64,000 bases of DNA from Rotaria sp. Silwood1 (GCA_905250075.1 CAJNOP010000083.1:209393-273392); one strand, 5' to 3'. Shown: positions 1-12,378, counted from the stretch's first letter. Numbers and translations are program-made. Notes: a model not told the origin generated them from the sequence alone.

Positions 1-216
1 GTTGTCGAGCTCGAAGCAGGTCGCTGTGTGGATGTTGTTCCACCTGACGGTGTCCGAGCAGTTGGCGAGCTCGAAGCTGGCTGCGGTGCAGTTGTCGTTC
101 CACCTGACGGTGCCCGGGCAGTTGTCGAGCTCGAAGCCGGCCGCGGTGTAGTTGTCGATCTGGGTGTTGTTGACCAAGCAGTTGTTGATCTAGATGTTGA
201 GATGAAAGTGGTTTGA
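1..216 (+). CDS. C-terminal end of a protein with 20-residue repeats (partial)
   Basis: The frame is open from the first base to a TGA at 214-216, so this is the 3' end of a gene that begins left of the window. The DNA is a 60-bp tandem repeat: units start at 1, 61 and 121, with a degenerate fourth at 181. Each unit encodes 20 residues of the type VVELEAGRG-VVVPPDG-RA, rich in Val, Gly, Pro, Asp and Glu. An ATG at 28 lies inside the repeat and is unlikely to be the true start. The stretch is much richer in G+C than its surroundings. I do not recognise a family; a secreted or structural low-complexity protein is possible, and so is a coding-like minisatellite. Confidence 0.5.
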   Translation, partial: VVELEAGRCVDVVPPDGVRAVGELEAGCGAVVVPPDGARAVVELEAGRGVVVDLGVVDQAVVDLDVEMKVV

Positions 217-1880
217 CCGGTGTGCAGTGGAAGGCTGAGAAATAGTATCAGCATGGGCAAACTAAGCATAGTATCGCGAATGCAGTAGTAGAGCGATGAT
301 CGATGTGTGTTGTGTTTCTTGTGTCCTCAGCCCTTTTTATGTTCGTCGAATGCGAAAGCAATTTTTTCTTTGCTCACACTAATCGAGCGGAAAATATTGG
401 ATTTCTGTCTTTTGTATTTCGAGTTCTTTCGTTTCAGTAGCCTTCGCATTAATTCATTCTTCTGGAAGCGATGAATTAAGAGTCCCTCGGAGAACACGAC
501 CGCGATAGATTAATTTTGTCGCATAATCACGTCTGCTTTTCACATTTTAAGACCTTCATTTATTGACGTAAACCTCCACCCAGTTTAGAAGCCCCCAGGC
601 GCTTCCAATTTGTCGATCATCCGAAATTTTCGGCGGGGGCTTCTATTAAGTCGTAAAATTTTCAATATTTGTTAAGGGCAAAAGATTTCAAAGGACTTGA
701 GGGATTTTTAGGGTTTTGAAGAGTTGTTCAGACGACTTTTTATGAGATTTCAGGATTTTTATGCTGATAGGTAAGGTAATTAAACATATTCTCACCTTAA
801 GATCGCGAATTTTGAGAGCTTTTGGGTGAAAGTATCAAGAAAAATTTTCAAAAAGCTTTTCAAATCAGGAGATTTCTAATACACCTTTCACATTGTCCCC
901 TCTAGAGGGGTTTCTAACAATGGGAAGGAGGCTTCTATTGCGGGAGGGAGTCTACTATTGAATGGCTTCAGCCACTGTTTTCGTAATGTAGCTGAAAGAA
1001 TGATGAGATGCTGCTGCAAATCGTCAGTGCCCATGAATCACGGCATATAATATGTCTCATGAGGGAGTGTATGATGAATGAAGCCACATCAGTGCTTTGG
1101 ACAGCATATTTTGTGAACACGATCTAAAAGAAATGTTGAAGCAAGATATAAGGTAGAAATTAGCACCCACTCTCCCCCTCTCCACAGTCGACAGCCAGAT
1201 GGAAAAATGGATTTTCTGAGATTTCAACGAAAAATGTTGATGAGATGAAAGCTGCCGTAATTCTGCTTTTAGCTACAAATTGTATTCTGGTTCTAAGAGA
1301 CTAGCCATCTTGTATAAGCAACTACGACAAAGTATGTAAAACGGGTCTATATCACTGATAGAATCCTGCAAGTAAAATTTATGTTCCAAATTCGTGACCT
1401 AATTATATTCATTAGGCATTATGCAGCTATTGTGCGGTATATGTTTATTGTATAATACTGACCTTTCGGACTTTCTGAAGTTTCTTTTGCTCCAATAAGG
1501 TCACAAATCTACTTATAATATACTAAAATACAACGACTAACGAATAATGGGATTTTTTCCGAATTTTCGCCGGACTTTCATTTGAATTTTGATTCACTCT
1601 TTAATAGGACATGTGATTATCCATCTTGATTGGATGCGCCAAGATGAACACTTAAGCGCTTATTAAGATATGATGTCGCAAATATAATGTTCAATGTTAA
1701 TCCATTGAGAGTGGCTTGTATAATAAATACGTATCTTTGAGATAGATTAGGTTTCCAAAAGACAATACAAATCCAAATTCATGAATTTTCACACGTCTAC
1801 ATAGATTGTCTAGTTCTAAATGTACGCAATCTATTGATAGCTCCCAACTTAGCAGTTCTCATGGAGAAACGTTGGTAATT
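217..1880. other. Non-coding stretch with repeat fragments
   Basis: No ORF here resembles a protein. It holds the 588-643 hairpin and short G-rich motifs of the type GGCTTCTATT near 634 and 928, which may be remnants of one dispersed repeat. Confidence 0.5.
588..643. repeat. Short inverted repeat, AGAAGCCCCC arms
   Basis: The left arm AGAAGCCCCCAGGC and the right arm GGCGGGGGCTTCT are near-perfect reverse complements with about 30 bp between them. It looks like a MITE terminus or hairpin rather than a gene signal. Confidence 0.5.
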
Positions 1881-2510
1881 TGCGAGGGAGCCTTTCCAGC
1901 TGCTGATTGCTTATGCTTTGTGACTGTGTTCATTCAATGAATAGTGGCAAGCATTGAAGAGTTTCGAATGATTTTATTTTCCATGCCTTCATTCTTGTGA
2001 CATTTAAGTTTCACCGAATTATTCAACAAAACTCTGTAGTCCCTCTCAGATCATATTGACAGCTGTTTTTTCGGTTTTGCTTTGAGGTTTTGCACAATGA
2101 CTGCTATTAATAAAATCACTTCATTCTTAAAGTTTCAGCTTTCTTCGTTGCTTCTGTCATGAAATACAAACATAAGGACACCATTTGATTCTTGAACTAA
2201 GAAAATTTTCGATATGCATATCTCAAAAGCAGATGCAACCAAGAAAGTTGAAACTTCCAGAATGAACAAACTCCCTTTAGAATATTAGTTGTACAAACTG
2301 TCAAATCAAAACTTGAAAGTCAGCTTTCAACATGAGCTGAGGGGCACTAGAGGATTTTGTTGAAAATTTCAGTAAAAAATCTATTTCTGAGAAACCTGAT
2401 GAGTAAAAGAAGCTAGATAAGCACATATAGTCAGAACCAGTTGTAAAGCATAATTGCGTAAAAAAGGAAGTCATTAGCTGCAGCAATTCTTGGAATTGCT
2501 TCGAGCTTCT
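1880..2510. repeat. Foldback element with long imperfect inverted arms
   Basis: The left arm (about 1890-2165) pairs with the right arm (about 2225-2505) in inverted orientation. Clear matching blocks are TTCAACAAAA at 2022-2031 with TTTTGTTGAA at 2357-2366, and AAGTTTCAGCTTTCTTCGTT (about 2138-2157) with the complementary block near 2240-2260. Identity is imperfect with indels, so the element is old. No transposase ORF is present. It is likely a non-autonomous foldback/MITE-like element. Confidence 0.6.
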
Positions 2511-2530
2511 TTTTTTGTCTACGGTGTCCG

Positions 2531-2544
2531 CCCCCCCCCCCCCC
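2531..2544. repeat. C14 homopolymer
   Basis: An uninterrupted run of 14 C lies just outside the right arm of the foldback element. Such a run is rare in this AT-rich sequence and is a likely site of length error or polymorphism. Confidence 0.8.
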
Positions 2545-2599
2545 ATTCGTCTTTCACAGACCATGACAGACAGTCTTGAGTAATCATGACACACATTAA

Positions 2600-3960
2600 T
2601 AAACTACGAATGCCTGCATATTAATAACATTTCATTCGAATATATGAACTATTTCCTTATTGCAGCTCTGAATGACTAAGTAATGAATGATGAAAAAATA
2701 TGTCCCAAAATAGATCGAATAAAACCATTTCCTTCTGATTAGGGATGACGACTCTATCAGGTTTCAAAGATCAATCCCGCCGAAATTGTACTGGTATGTG
2801 TTTTTTTTTACTGTTTCTTATTTGGAGATTTTTGATACAGCATTTCTTGCCAATTACTCCACAACATCATCACAGACAACCAGTTTATGGAGAACTTTAG
2901 TGCTAAGTTGACAATGCATATCGATTATTTTTAGAGTATTGTTTAGGTGGTATCATCGCGAAAAGAAAAAAGAGATCCATATTTTAGAACCATGACTATT
3001 TGCGTCAGTCTTTGATTTTGGATTGTAAACATGAAATTGCTGATCTTCATATTTGAATATGGTTGATAAATACATTGTTCGAGATGGAAAATAAAAATTG
3101 GAATGTAACAATTTTGTGCAAGAATCGTGCTCATATATTAATATCGATCCAATCCCTCGTCATACCATCAGCAAAAATAGACATATATGTAAGATGATTC
3201 ATCTGAGATAATAAAAGTCCGATTTCGACCATTATGATACGGTGAGTAGAAATCGACGATCACTGAAAACTGATTGGTTGTTGAATTTCTAGACTAGAGT
3301 CGCCTTGTCACAGTTCTATTTTTAGTTGATGAAGCATTGGCACGACGGGAAAATTGACAATATTTATCAATCCTTGGTCTGGTCACAGTCAAATCTTGTA
3401 TAGAAGAAACTTTTATTAGAGAATGAATTGACGGAATGGTCACCGTTGCAGGTCGTGAACAATACAATCTGATATTGAGACGTCCAAGTGATCGTAGAGT
3501 AAAGATGAGATCGTCGAAAATGAGTGACATCAATATCGACAATGCTTTAGTGCAATTACGATCGACAGAAATAGATTTTAACGAGATAAGCAATGTTAGT
3601 TGAGTTTTTATTGAATTTCATACATTCGAATTGATGTGAGACAAAATAATCGTATGTAGACCTCAAAATGTATTGTGAATAATGTTGATAAAATGTAAGA
3701 AACGATCGATCTTGATACTTGCCATCGGACTATCATTGTGAGATAACTTAAGTGAAACAACTTGAGATGAAATCGTTGATAGATATGAACAGATAAGATT
3801 GAACTGATTCTTTCTTTGAGCTACACAACTATAGTCGATCCGGAAGCGAGGATAACCAAACACAGTATCATGAAGACGTGTGCTTACCATATATACCGAC
3901 GTCAACGTGCCAACGATTGAAGTAGTGTTAATAATTTCATGAATTAATTTCACACATATA
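2600..3960. other. No recognisable gene
   Basis: Two minus-strand open frames (3294-3593 and 3663-4010) have no recognisable motif. The second runs into the transposon terminus at 3961, so it is not a conserved coding unit as it stands. Confidence 0.4.
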
Positions 3961-4045
3961 TGTTGTAGACAAAATTGAGATCCAGGCATATTCAAAATTT
4001 GCCTAGACAAAACTAGAATGCGACTCGAGATAAATTCATAGAATC
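3961..4045 (+). repeat. Left TIR of the Ginger-like element
   Basis: Shares TGTTGTAG, ATTGAGAT, AAAATTTGCCTA, AATGCGACT and GAGATAAATTC blocks, in the same order, with the reverse complement of 5891-5973. Confidence 0.8.
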
Positions 4046-4078
4046 AAAACAACTAAAACTGAATAGAAATTTTTTTTT

Positions 4079-5890
4079 TCAACAACACTTCTTCATTTTA
4101 CTAAACAATCTACAAGACAAAACATTGTAATTTATTCTCCCATAGTTATATAACCACCTTGTTTTGAATGACATTTTGTCGAACAAAACACTCCCATTTT
4201 TGTTGCATGAACATTGTTTTGTAGTGCCCTTGTCTTTACAATCATAAGTTCTAGCAGTTATTGATGCGCGTACATAAAGTGTATATGCCTCAATGATTGT
4301 AATATCCTTTGAATCATGAATAACCATTTTTTATATTCTTTTGGACAAGCCATTTTTAAATCAATAAGATGTTCAACTGAATATGTATTTTCTAATTTTT
4401 CGTATTGACGCACCAATTCCAACGTCATTTTTTCATCTTTTTCAATTTTTTCGACAAATAAGTATGATAAAAGTTAAATATCAGTATTGGTTCTATCAAC
4501 TGTATTAATTTTAATATCAACACAATCATTTTTATTAAATTTTTCTGTTTCATTAATTATATTATCTTGATAAAACTCAATTTTTTTTATTCGCAACAAT
4601 CAAATAATTATCGGTGGCCATTTTTCAAATAAGATCATGTTTTGTTTGTTGTGATTTAACTGATGGCGAATATGGTTACAAAATATCAGTTAATGAACTT
4701 GCAACAGCATCATCAGATAATTGTTGAACAAGTTGAATAATATCTTCATCAATATTATTGACATAATCATTAAAATCATCATTTGAATCAGCAACTGGAG
4801 TTAATAAATCTTATTAATCAATAGCTCTATTTTTTTCAGCAAGTTTCGAAAAATCTGCATCGGAACAAGGTGCTTGCCCGAACATCACTTGATATGGAGT
4901 TGTTTTAGTGACAACCAATAATCTTGTATTAATGCCATAAACTATGGTTAATAAACCATGTGACCAATGTGACGTGTTATTTATATGACTCTAAGAAAAA
5001 TCATATCGAAAAAGAATTCTTTTAATTCATATATTACACTTGCGATAAATTCACATCTATTGTCACTATGTAATATTGTTGGTGGATCAAAAACAAAAAA
5101 TAATTCACGGTAATTTTAATGCTACATCAACATCACTTTTGTTTTTCAATGAATATGCCCAAGTAAGTTGGGTGAAATGGTCAATAAAATTCAAGATCCA
5201 ATTATAAGTAGTGTCTGACTTTAATACATCAAGTCTCGTTCTTCTATCTATCAAATCAACTTGTAACCTTGTCATTACTCCAAGTGAAATAATAGATTTG
5301 ATAGTAACATGTTGTTTAAGTGGCTTTCGTGTCTGACACGAAACACATTGTTTTAGAAGCATTTCAACAGTAAATCGTGAAATTCATGGATAATGGGGAT
5401 TCAGTTCATGTATTGTTTTATCACGACCTCTGTGAGAAATAGTAGTATGTGCTTCAAGTATAATATTATAATAAGTTTCACAAATACAAATGGATTTTTT
5501 GAATTTTACACCACAAGCGATATCAACATCAGCAATTTTAATTGCAATGAAACGTTTTTCACCCAAAAAATAAATTTTGAAGAAAATAAGCTCAATGGCT
5601 TTTCCTTGGATAATAGTAAATATTTAACAATATCATCACAAACACTTTATTTTATAATACTTTTTTTCTTGAAATTTTTATTTAAGGAACTAATATGTTT
5701 TTCTAATTTCGTATAATAAATCAATTCGCCATTATCTCTTTGAACTATCCTTGAATTCGATTCAAACTTTTTTTTATCAGATTGTAATGTGTACATCTAT
5801 ATTTATATTGCTTAGCAGAAAGACCGATATTATTATAGTTTTCTCTCCATTTTTTTTTGAAGTCCTATCTACTTTTGATAAAGCACGTGA
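4079..5890 (-). pseudogene. Decayed integrase/transposase of the Ginger-like element
   Basis: Read on the minus strand, an H2C2 zinc-binding module is visible (H-x4-H, then the pair CVSCQ) near 5330-5460. It is followed by the integrase core with first Asp in LQVDLID (near 5245) and second Asp in LHSDNRCEF (near 5050). A later conserved block reads WSHGLLTIVYGINTR, then PYQVMFGQ (near 4900-4950), and a Cys-rich tail (CDCK..C..KQCSC type) lies at 4200-4240. The frame is broken repeatedly. A TGA replaces the expected Trp codon after HYP at about 5384, there is a frameshift near 5107, and stops are numerous below 4800. The block expected to carry the catalytic Glu between DNRCEF and WSHGL is missing. 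The element cannot move by itself. Confidence 0.75.
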
Positions 5891-5973
5891 TTGTGGGAAT
5901 TTATCTCCAGTCGCATTATAATTTTGCTTAGGCAAATTTTAAATTTGCCTGAATCTCAATGTTGCCTACAACA
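5891..5973 (-). repeat. Right TIR of the Ginger-like element
   Basis: Inverted partner of the TIR at 3961-4045. An inner AAATTTTAAATTTGCC palindrome lies near 5934-5950. Confidence 0.8.
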
Positions 5974-6809
5974 TATGTGTATATAGATAATCGAAGTCTA
6001 CGAGCGATGATAAGCAAACAATGTACGTCCGTTTCGTTCTTAGAGACGATAAAGAGTGAATGTGGGGTGTCTGGTTGATTGCGAAACTGAGATCATACCC
6101 ACACCCTTTTCCATCTATCGTTTATTTTCAAAGAGTGGATATTCATATCAAACAACTTATTCTGATCAAAAATTAAATTGAAAAAGCTTCTATGTATAAT
6201 GAAAAAGAAAGTGTAGGGTAACAGTTTGAAGAAATAGTACATATTTGATACTTGTCGTCTAACGTAAAAGCGAACATTCTTGGTTCTGTTAATCTAGATA
6301 TCTTAAGATTCAATATATTATTGAAAAAAGCAAGTATATCAAATTGACATTTACAAGTGCATAGTCGATGATAACAAATATAAAGAAGCTCAATTTTTAT
6401 CAGAGAAATTATTTGATATTCGATGATCAATAACATTTAAAAGATAGATGCTCTCTGTAGCATTTAGTCTTTACAACGTTAAGACGTGACATTGTTGTTT
6501 CTCATCGTGCTGGTAAACATATGAAAAAGAATAGCTTTGCATTTGAAGGAAACAAACACGAGATAAACACTATTTGTTATTTTTTGAAATGATTAGCACG
6601 TTTGCTGTGTTCTTCAAGTGAAGGAAATATATTTTGTCGCTAACAGATATTGTGTGGAATGTATTATAACTACCGCGTCATGTTGTGATTTCTGTTTTAA
6701 ATTTAATATATTTGTAATTACAATGCTAACCGAAGTTACTCAAGAAAAAGGACATATGAAGTCCTTAGCCTATAATGATGTCAAAAAAGAAATTTGTTTA
6801 TTACAACGA

Positions 6810-6866
6810 TGGGTGTGGGTGTGGATATGTGTTTTTCTTCTTCATTTCTCGACACCCACACCCACA
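6810..6866. repeat. Telomere-like TGTGGG hairpin
   Basis: The left arm TGGGTGTGGGTGTGG is followed after about 28 bp by the inverted arm ACACCCACACCCA. The unit TGTGGG is the telomeric repeat reported for bdelloid rotifers. Confidence 0.75.
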
Positions 6867-6924
6867 ATCTCTATTCTCTAGTCGAGATATTGGAATTACA
6901 AAAAATACTCTGAAGGATAAAACA

Positions 6925-6970
6925 GGATGTAGGTGTAATTTTCGTTCGAGAACAGATCTACATCCACATA
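6925..6970. repeat. Degenerate telomere-like hairpin
   Basis: GGATGTAGGTGT near 6926 pairs with CTACATCCACA near 6958. It resembles a decayed copy of the hairpin just upstream. Confidence 0.4.
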
Positions 6971-7657
6971 CCATCCCGCACTCTAGCTAAAAATCTTTGA
7001 TCGATATTAGCGAAGAATGTTTCAATAGTTTCGTCTTGTGGACTACTTGAAATTGATCGTGAAAATGAAGTCGATTCGGTTGCAAATACAAACGAAATGA
7101 ATTATCCCATATCAATCGTGATTGATTGATCTAGATTGAAAACGAAACGGCTTATATATTTTGTATCCATTTTAGTTAGCTTATTGACAATTAAATAGCT
7201 AGAGCATTGTTATTTTTGATTTGCATCAAAAAAGCTTTCATGATTGAATTTTCTTAACTATCTAAAACTTGTTCAACAAAAACTTTGGAGACATCTATAC
7301 CGATACGAAGTTTTAAGACTGAAATAAATTATCAATGTGTTTTCATTCGATCAAGCATTTTTGTATTGCTGTCGTGATATTTAACAAACGTCTAAACTTT
7401 AATAATTACATGTTTATTGGAATCTGATAAAAAACAAATCATCATAAGATACAGTTTCTGTTGTCGTAATAATGATTGAAAATAAATCTGAAGTTTATCA
7501 TTCATTTCTCTTATACCAGATCATAGAATAGACATGCTCAGGTTTAAAAAGCCCTTTTTCTCGTAAATCATATTGAAAATCAACACAAATTCTCTTCTTG
7601 AACAAGAATGAACAAAATTATCTAAACAATGAAACTATCCCAATCGAAATTACATGT

Positions 7658-7663
7658 TTTATT
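7658..7663 (-). terminator. Poly(A) signal AATAAA
   Basis: AATAAA on the minus strand lies 30 bp past the stop codon of the THEM6-like gene. Confidence 0.5.
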
Positions 7664-7692
7664 ATCGTTAATGACAAGAACAAATATTACAG

Positions 7693-8268
7693 TTACAATT
7701 TCGATTTAACAGTTATAGTTGGTAATTTATAATTTTCTTTGAAATTCTCAACGACTGCTGGAAGAACAGGCGATTCAATTGATCCATAACCAGCATCAGC
7801 GACAAGCATTTGTGGTGTTAAAGATCGTGGAGTGACCGTTAGTCGTGCCAAAAGAGAACAAGACACTTCTTGATTTTTATCGAGAATCATCGATTGTGCA
7901 ATGTAGAAAGCATGATCATCCCATCCGATTAGACGAGCAGTAAACATAAATCGATCTCCTCGTGAAACACTCTGCCGATATTGAACTTGAATTGCACTGG
8001 CAAACATATACGATTCGGGTTCAGTCTTTCGTCGAGCCATGAGCGCATCCCACAATCCAGTTTCAATTATCAAAGTAAATCGACTGAAGTCAGCTTCACG
8101 TAAATAACGTCCATTGTTCATATGCCAATTTATGTCAAGATCATTCAATCCACAACGTCCTTTTGTGACTGACTCATCCCAGAGATTTTTTTTCTTCTTC
8201 TTCGATCGATTTAATCGATGTCGAAGACCGATTTCAATCACACGTAAAAAATAGCCAACATCGAGCAT
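7693..8268 (-). CDS. THEM6-like hotdog-fold thioesterase
   Basis: A single exon of 191 codons starts with ATG at 8268. The protein carries the THEM6-type hotdog motif DLDINWHMNNGRYLREADF (about residues 42-60), with the helix-start HMNNGRYL characteristic of the 4HBT-like THEM6 family. Downstream strands end in SCSLLARLTVTPR. Human THEM6 is 208 residues, so the length fits, although the N-terminal hydrophobic segment is shorter here (MLDVGYFLRVIEIGL). Family members are membrane-associated and of uncertain substrate; acyl-CoA hydrolysis is inferred from the fold. A basic KKKKK run at about residue 24 is unusual. The gene is intronless and has AATAAA downstream. Confidence in the family is high; in activity it is low. 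Confidence 0.85.
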   Translation of the reverse strand: MLDVGYFLRVIEIGLRHRLNRSKKKKKNLWDESVTKGRCGLNDLDINWHMNNGRYLREADFSRFTLIIETGLWDALMARRKTEPESYMFASAIQVQYRQSVSRGDRFMFTARLIGWDDHAFYIAQSMILDKNQEVSCSLLARLTVTPRSLTPQMLVADAGYGSIESPVLPAVVENFKENYKLPTITVKSKL

Positions 8269-11200
8269 TTCTTAACAAGGCCAGACTAATATCGCGAGAC
8301 TCTGTTGAAATCGTTCTATTGATTGACAAGAGAGACCAATGACAAGCAAGAAAACTCTGTTCTTCTTCCATGGTAAATTGTCGATAGAGGGAGTTCGTTT
8401 TCTTTCGAGAGTTTACTACTCATTTTTTAAACTTTTTCAGTTTGTTTTTCTTTTCATTGATTTCAAAACAGCAAGAGCAACAAATTTCATTATTTGAAAA
8501 TCGTTGCTTAGCATGACCAGTTCAAAAAAACAAGATCTATTACTAACAATTCTTCACAATTTTCAATCATTTGTTACTATATTTTAAATGAAATCAATGA
8601 AATGCATTAATCAGATATTGATGTATTTTATGTTTTATCTTTGAAGAGTATGTTTTGATTCGCCGATAATATTTTGTTTATGTGTTTTGTCAAGATTGAG
8701 ACAGATGAGAGTAATTTTGCATCAGAAAGGTGGATGTTATCCAAAGTTCACATAGATTTCTAAGTGATTCACAAAGACTACAAAATTCCTCAAAAATATC
8801 TAAAGTCTATTGACAATAGTCAATCAATGCATCATGAAGATTAAGATTAGTAGTATTGTGTGTAACCTGACCAAATATCAGATTAGTGCATAAAAAAAGC
8901 GTACCATTTGCCTTTATTGAAAAATCAGCACTATCCATATTCATCAGCCGAATGATGCTGAAAGGAAAATTTTTGATTACAGATCATGAATGTTTTACTT
9001 TCATCGATTGATCATTATCATCTGTTGAATTTTGTTGATTGTCAATGTGTGAAACTAGATTTGATTGTTTCTAATTAGTGTATCAAACAGTTTTAAAAAA
9101 GCAAGAATCAGTCGGAGCGAGTTGGTGTATAATTAGAGATACACAAGACCGATTTACAAGATCTTTATAGAATTACGATGTACTTCAGAAATTTTTGGTT
9201 TCGTACAACAGATCATCTTTAAGAAAAAAGTTTAATTTCTGAGCAGAATAAAACTCGATTTTTTTTATGTCCATAGAAACAATAATTTAATAAATTTTGC
9301 GCACCCATTCAAATATTTTTTCCGGCAAAATCTGATTAAAACGGATAATATTACTAACGATCGATTATCACTTAGTATGATTTTGCAGTCTAAAAGCGAC
9401 CGATGTTTTTGTTTTAATAGATTAAAACAAGATTTCTTTTTCTAAATTGAATGAGAAGTTGGAAAAATGAAAAAATCACTTATCTTTAGTCCGTTGTATC
9501 AGATTTTTCCAAATTTTTTTACGTTGAATATTCACTCCTGTAATATTTTCAAATTCTTTTTTGAAAAATTGCTAATTGTTTTTTGGAGTCGGTAATTAAA
9601 ACCAATAAAACCAATATAAAGTTAGAATTATATCAGTATGGGTAAAGCAATGAAAATTCAATCAATTTCGAATATATTTTTATATAAAAATTACAGTTCA
9701 CTGTACAATCAGACACATTATTTGAAATAAATATTTTTGGATGGCAGCAGATAGAGTTTCTCGAACCCATAACCTTTTGTTTCCATATTCTTATCTAATT
9801 CGTACTCATAATATTCTTAATAAAATTTTGTAATCCATATTGATAGTTATTGTGAAAATAGAAGATGCTTTTTATTTTATTTTCATCCAGCCCATAGCAG
9901 TGTCTACATATTCCTCAGATTATCTTGACTATTACTTTTAGAGTAAAAAAGCTTTGAGCTAGATCCCGACTCGATAGGTTCTAGTGCCTCCCGAAAGCAC
10001 ACTTTTAAATGCGTAGCATATATATTCTCGGCATTTAATTGACAGCAGCTAGTGATTGTTCTCAACAAGTTTTCGCGTAATTTTATTATTTCTTCATCAT
10101 TGTGAAAAAGTTACTTGGAAGTTGTTAGGAGCAGTGTATCAGAACTCTTGCTTTTAAACGTTCGTTCTACAAGTTTGTATGAAAAAAAAATTCAATAGTT
10201 TCCTGATTATGTGTGGGAGAATTATTTATCGAGTAGAGTATGGCATAGAAAAATGGTGAGAGTGTCGAAAATAAGGTAAAACTTCTGATATAAGATCAAC
10301 ATACAATTCTATCTAACAGAAATGTTCCATAGAATCTTTCTCTTTTAAAATACCACGTGTTTAATAATAGAGTGATATAAGAGACCTATGAAAAATGATT
10401 GTCATAGTACCATTGGCGAAAAACTTTTCGGCAAAAGGATCCCCTTCTGTGATGATAAAAGTTAATAGACAACAAACATATTCATCGGAAAATTAAATCT
10501 ATGAAGGATTATTTGTATAAATATGAGCAATGATTGTATTCTAGTTAAACGTTGAAAATTTAGAATTTCGAAAAAATTCTAAAATCGAAAAGTTTCCTAA
10601 TTTTTCAGACGATCTAATAGCTCTTTTAGAAACCCATATCAATTTGAAAAATTCCACCAATCGTTTTTACTAATTTTGATAGACGTTTCAATCGAATTTG
10701 TATATTTTATGTCAATACTTACTTGATTTTCACTTCATACTTAACCAATAGTAATAAGGTAGATTATTTTGATTAGTATGCGATTGATTCGAGCGAATTC
10801 ATAATACTGTTTTTAGAAAACACTACTCAACTTAAGAAATTTTTCGCTACATGGTAATATGAACACATATGTTTATAATGAATTGATATTACCACTTCTA
10901 CAGTGAATACTGAGTTTAGAAAAGTTGGACTTGTATCTTATAGCTTATGTCAAACAAACATTTGTTGATGGTAACAAAATTGAAGAATAATATTATCAAT
11001 CATATATCATGGATTCTTTGACTTTATCTGTAAAATAATCCTTGTACAAAACCGATTTCTTAATATCTATATGATAAATGCCGTGTAGCTCAATATGTAA
11101 AAATCTATTTTTTTACACAAGAATATTTTGATTATTATTCATGATTATTGAAATAAAATTATTTTATATTTAAATGAAAGGAACTAAACCTATACACATA

Positions 11201-12188
11201 TAAGAATGATCACATATGACAATAGACCAGTGGTAAAATGGCAGCAGACAAAAAAAATTAATTTTATTTAGAATAAAACGTGCCAGTCGAAGTAGACCTG
11301 GTTTCATATGAGATGTGATAAATTTTTTAGAATTTGAGAATTGATATCAAGCTAAGAATTTTAGAATAAAACGCTTTATTCAAAATCTATATTGACTTAA
11401 AATCTAAAATCTGAAATAATTTTTTCATGAAGAGAACAATGTGTTTCGTAAGATAGCTTTTAGAATTTCCTAGGCTGCATTGAATGTAAGTCATTGTCAA
11501 TATTGCTCAATCGATGTCACTGGCATTAAAAATCATTAAGGTTCATCTGATGAGTCACACCCTCAAGAATTAATTGCTATTCTAGTCAATATTTGTATAG
11601 AATATTAAACTATACACGTTATTATATGGATGAAATTTTCGAAGAACACGCTATTGTATTACATTTGTCTAAAAAATATATATTGAATTGTAAAAGAATC
11701 GATCTTTCTTTATGCAAATGTGAAATGTTATGTGTTCCGTTAGTTGTCTAATTCGAATTCGCATATGAATGAAGATTTCCTAGTAGTCCATTTCACATTC
11801 AAAATAATAATTCTATTCGTTTATTTAGAGAGACTGTTTATTGAGAAATTTAGATAAAAAGAAAAGTTTATACGATATATAACTGAAACTGGTCATAGAA
11901 CGAGAAATTTATGATAATATCTGTTGAAAAGTATTTTAAAATTGAGTTAGATGGAAATTCCGATTTGACGTTTAATTTTAATCTTATTAGGGCATATGAA
12001 AAGTATCAGTGTCAAATAGAAAGTGGAATTCATGTCTTAATTTTATAAGGCTTCACTTTTGGACAATGGGCGTAAAAGAAATGTGGCCATTCTTTAACAG
12101 TTGCCTTCTTTCTCATTCTCTTGTTTTTAAATCGGAAATCTTATTTTAAAATTAGATTTGGACATAGTCTATCAGATTTTATCTTTAA
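8269..12188. other. AT-rich intergenic, no gene seen
   Basis: About 3.9 kb without a convincing ORF on either strand. I see only AT-rich simple sequence and short palindromes (for example near 10560-10600 and 11330-11400). Confidence 0.5.
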
Positions 12189-12260
12189 GAGTGTGGATGC
12201 GGCAGTGGGTATAGGTTAAGAGAACACCAGCACTTAAGCTCCCACAGCCATCCACACTCA
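12189..12260. repeat. Telomere-like hairpin, degenerate
   Basis: GAGTGTGGATGC at the left and CCATCCACACTC at the right are inverted copies. The spacer also holds AGTGGGT opposite GCTCCCAC. Confidence 0.6.
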
Positions 12261-12378
12261 CAGCTTCAAACTTCATTTTCGAAGATAAAAGTACATAATA
12301 ACTACTTATTCATAATCAACTTGAACAGATTTCTTAGTTTAATTGCATAAAATAAGATTATCAATTTATCGAAATCTA

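Larger units (their letters stand above)
3961..5973 (-). mobile_element. Ginger-like DNA transposon with integrase-type transposase
   Basis: The element starts with TGTTGTAGRCAA at 3961 and ends with the inverted copy, CTACAACA, at 5973 (2,013 bp). The terminal inverted repeats match over about 83 bp (3961-4045 against 5891-5973) with some 80% identity by eye. The flanks are TATA on the left and TATG on the right, compatible with a decayed 4-bp target duplication. The interior encodes a broken integrase on the minus strand. From family knowledge, TIR-flanked elements with a Ty3/gypsy-like integrase, TGT...ACA ends and 4-5 bp duplications are Ginger transposons. The match to that superfamily is inferred and was not tested by search. 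Confidence 0.75.
5974..7657. other. No recognisable gene; two telomere-like hairpins
   Basis: Open frames at 6173-6436 (minus) and 6618-6990 (plus) carry no motif. The latter is simply a translation across the G-rich/C-rich hairpin. Sequence near 6000-6140 is slightly richer in GC. Confidence 0.4.

Noticed and set aside
3294..4010. Minus-strand ORFs left of the Ginger-like element
   Set aside because: No motif, and the second frame runs into the transposon end, so it is not a stable coding unit.
9735..9775. TTCTCGAACCC resembling a tRNA T-arm
   Set aside because: No acceptor or anticodon stem can be folded around it.
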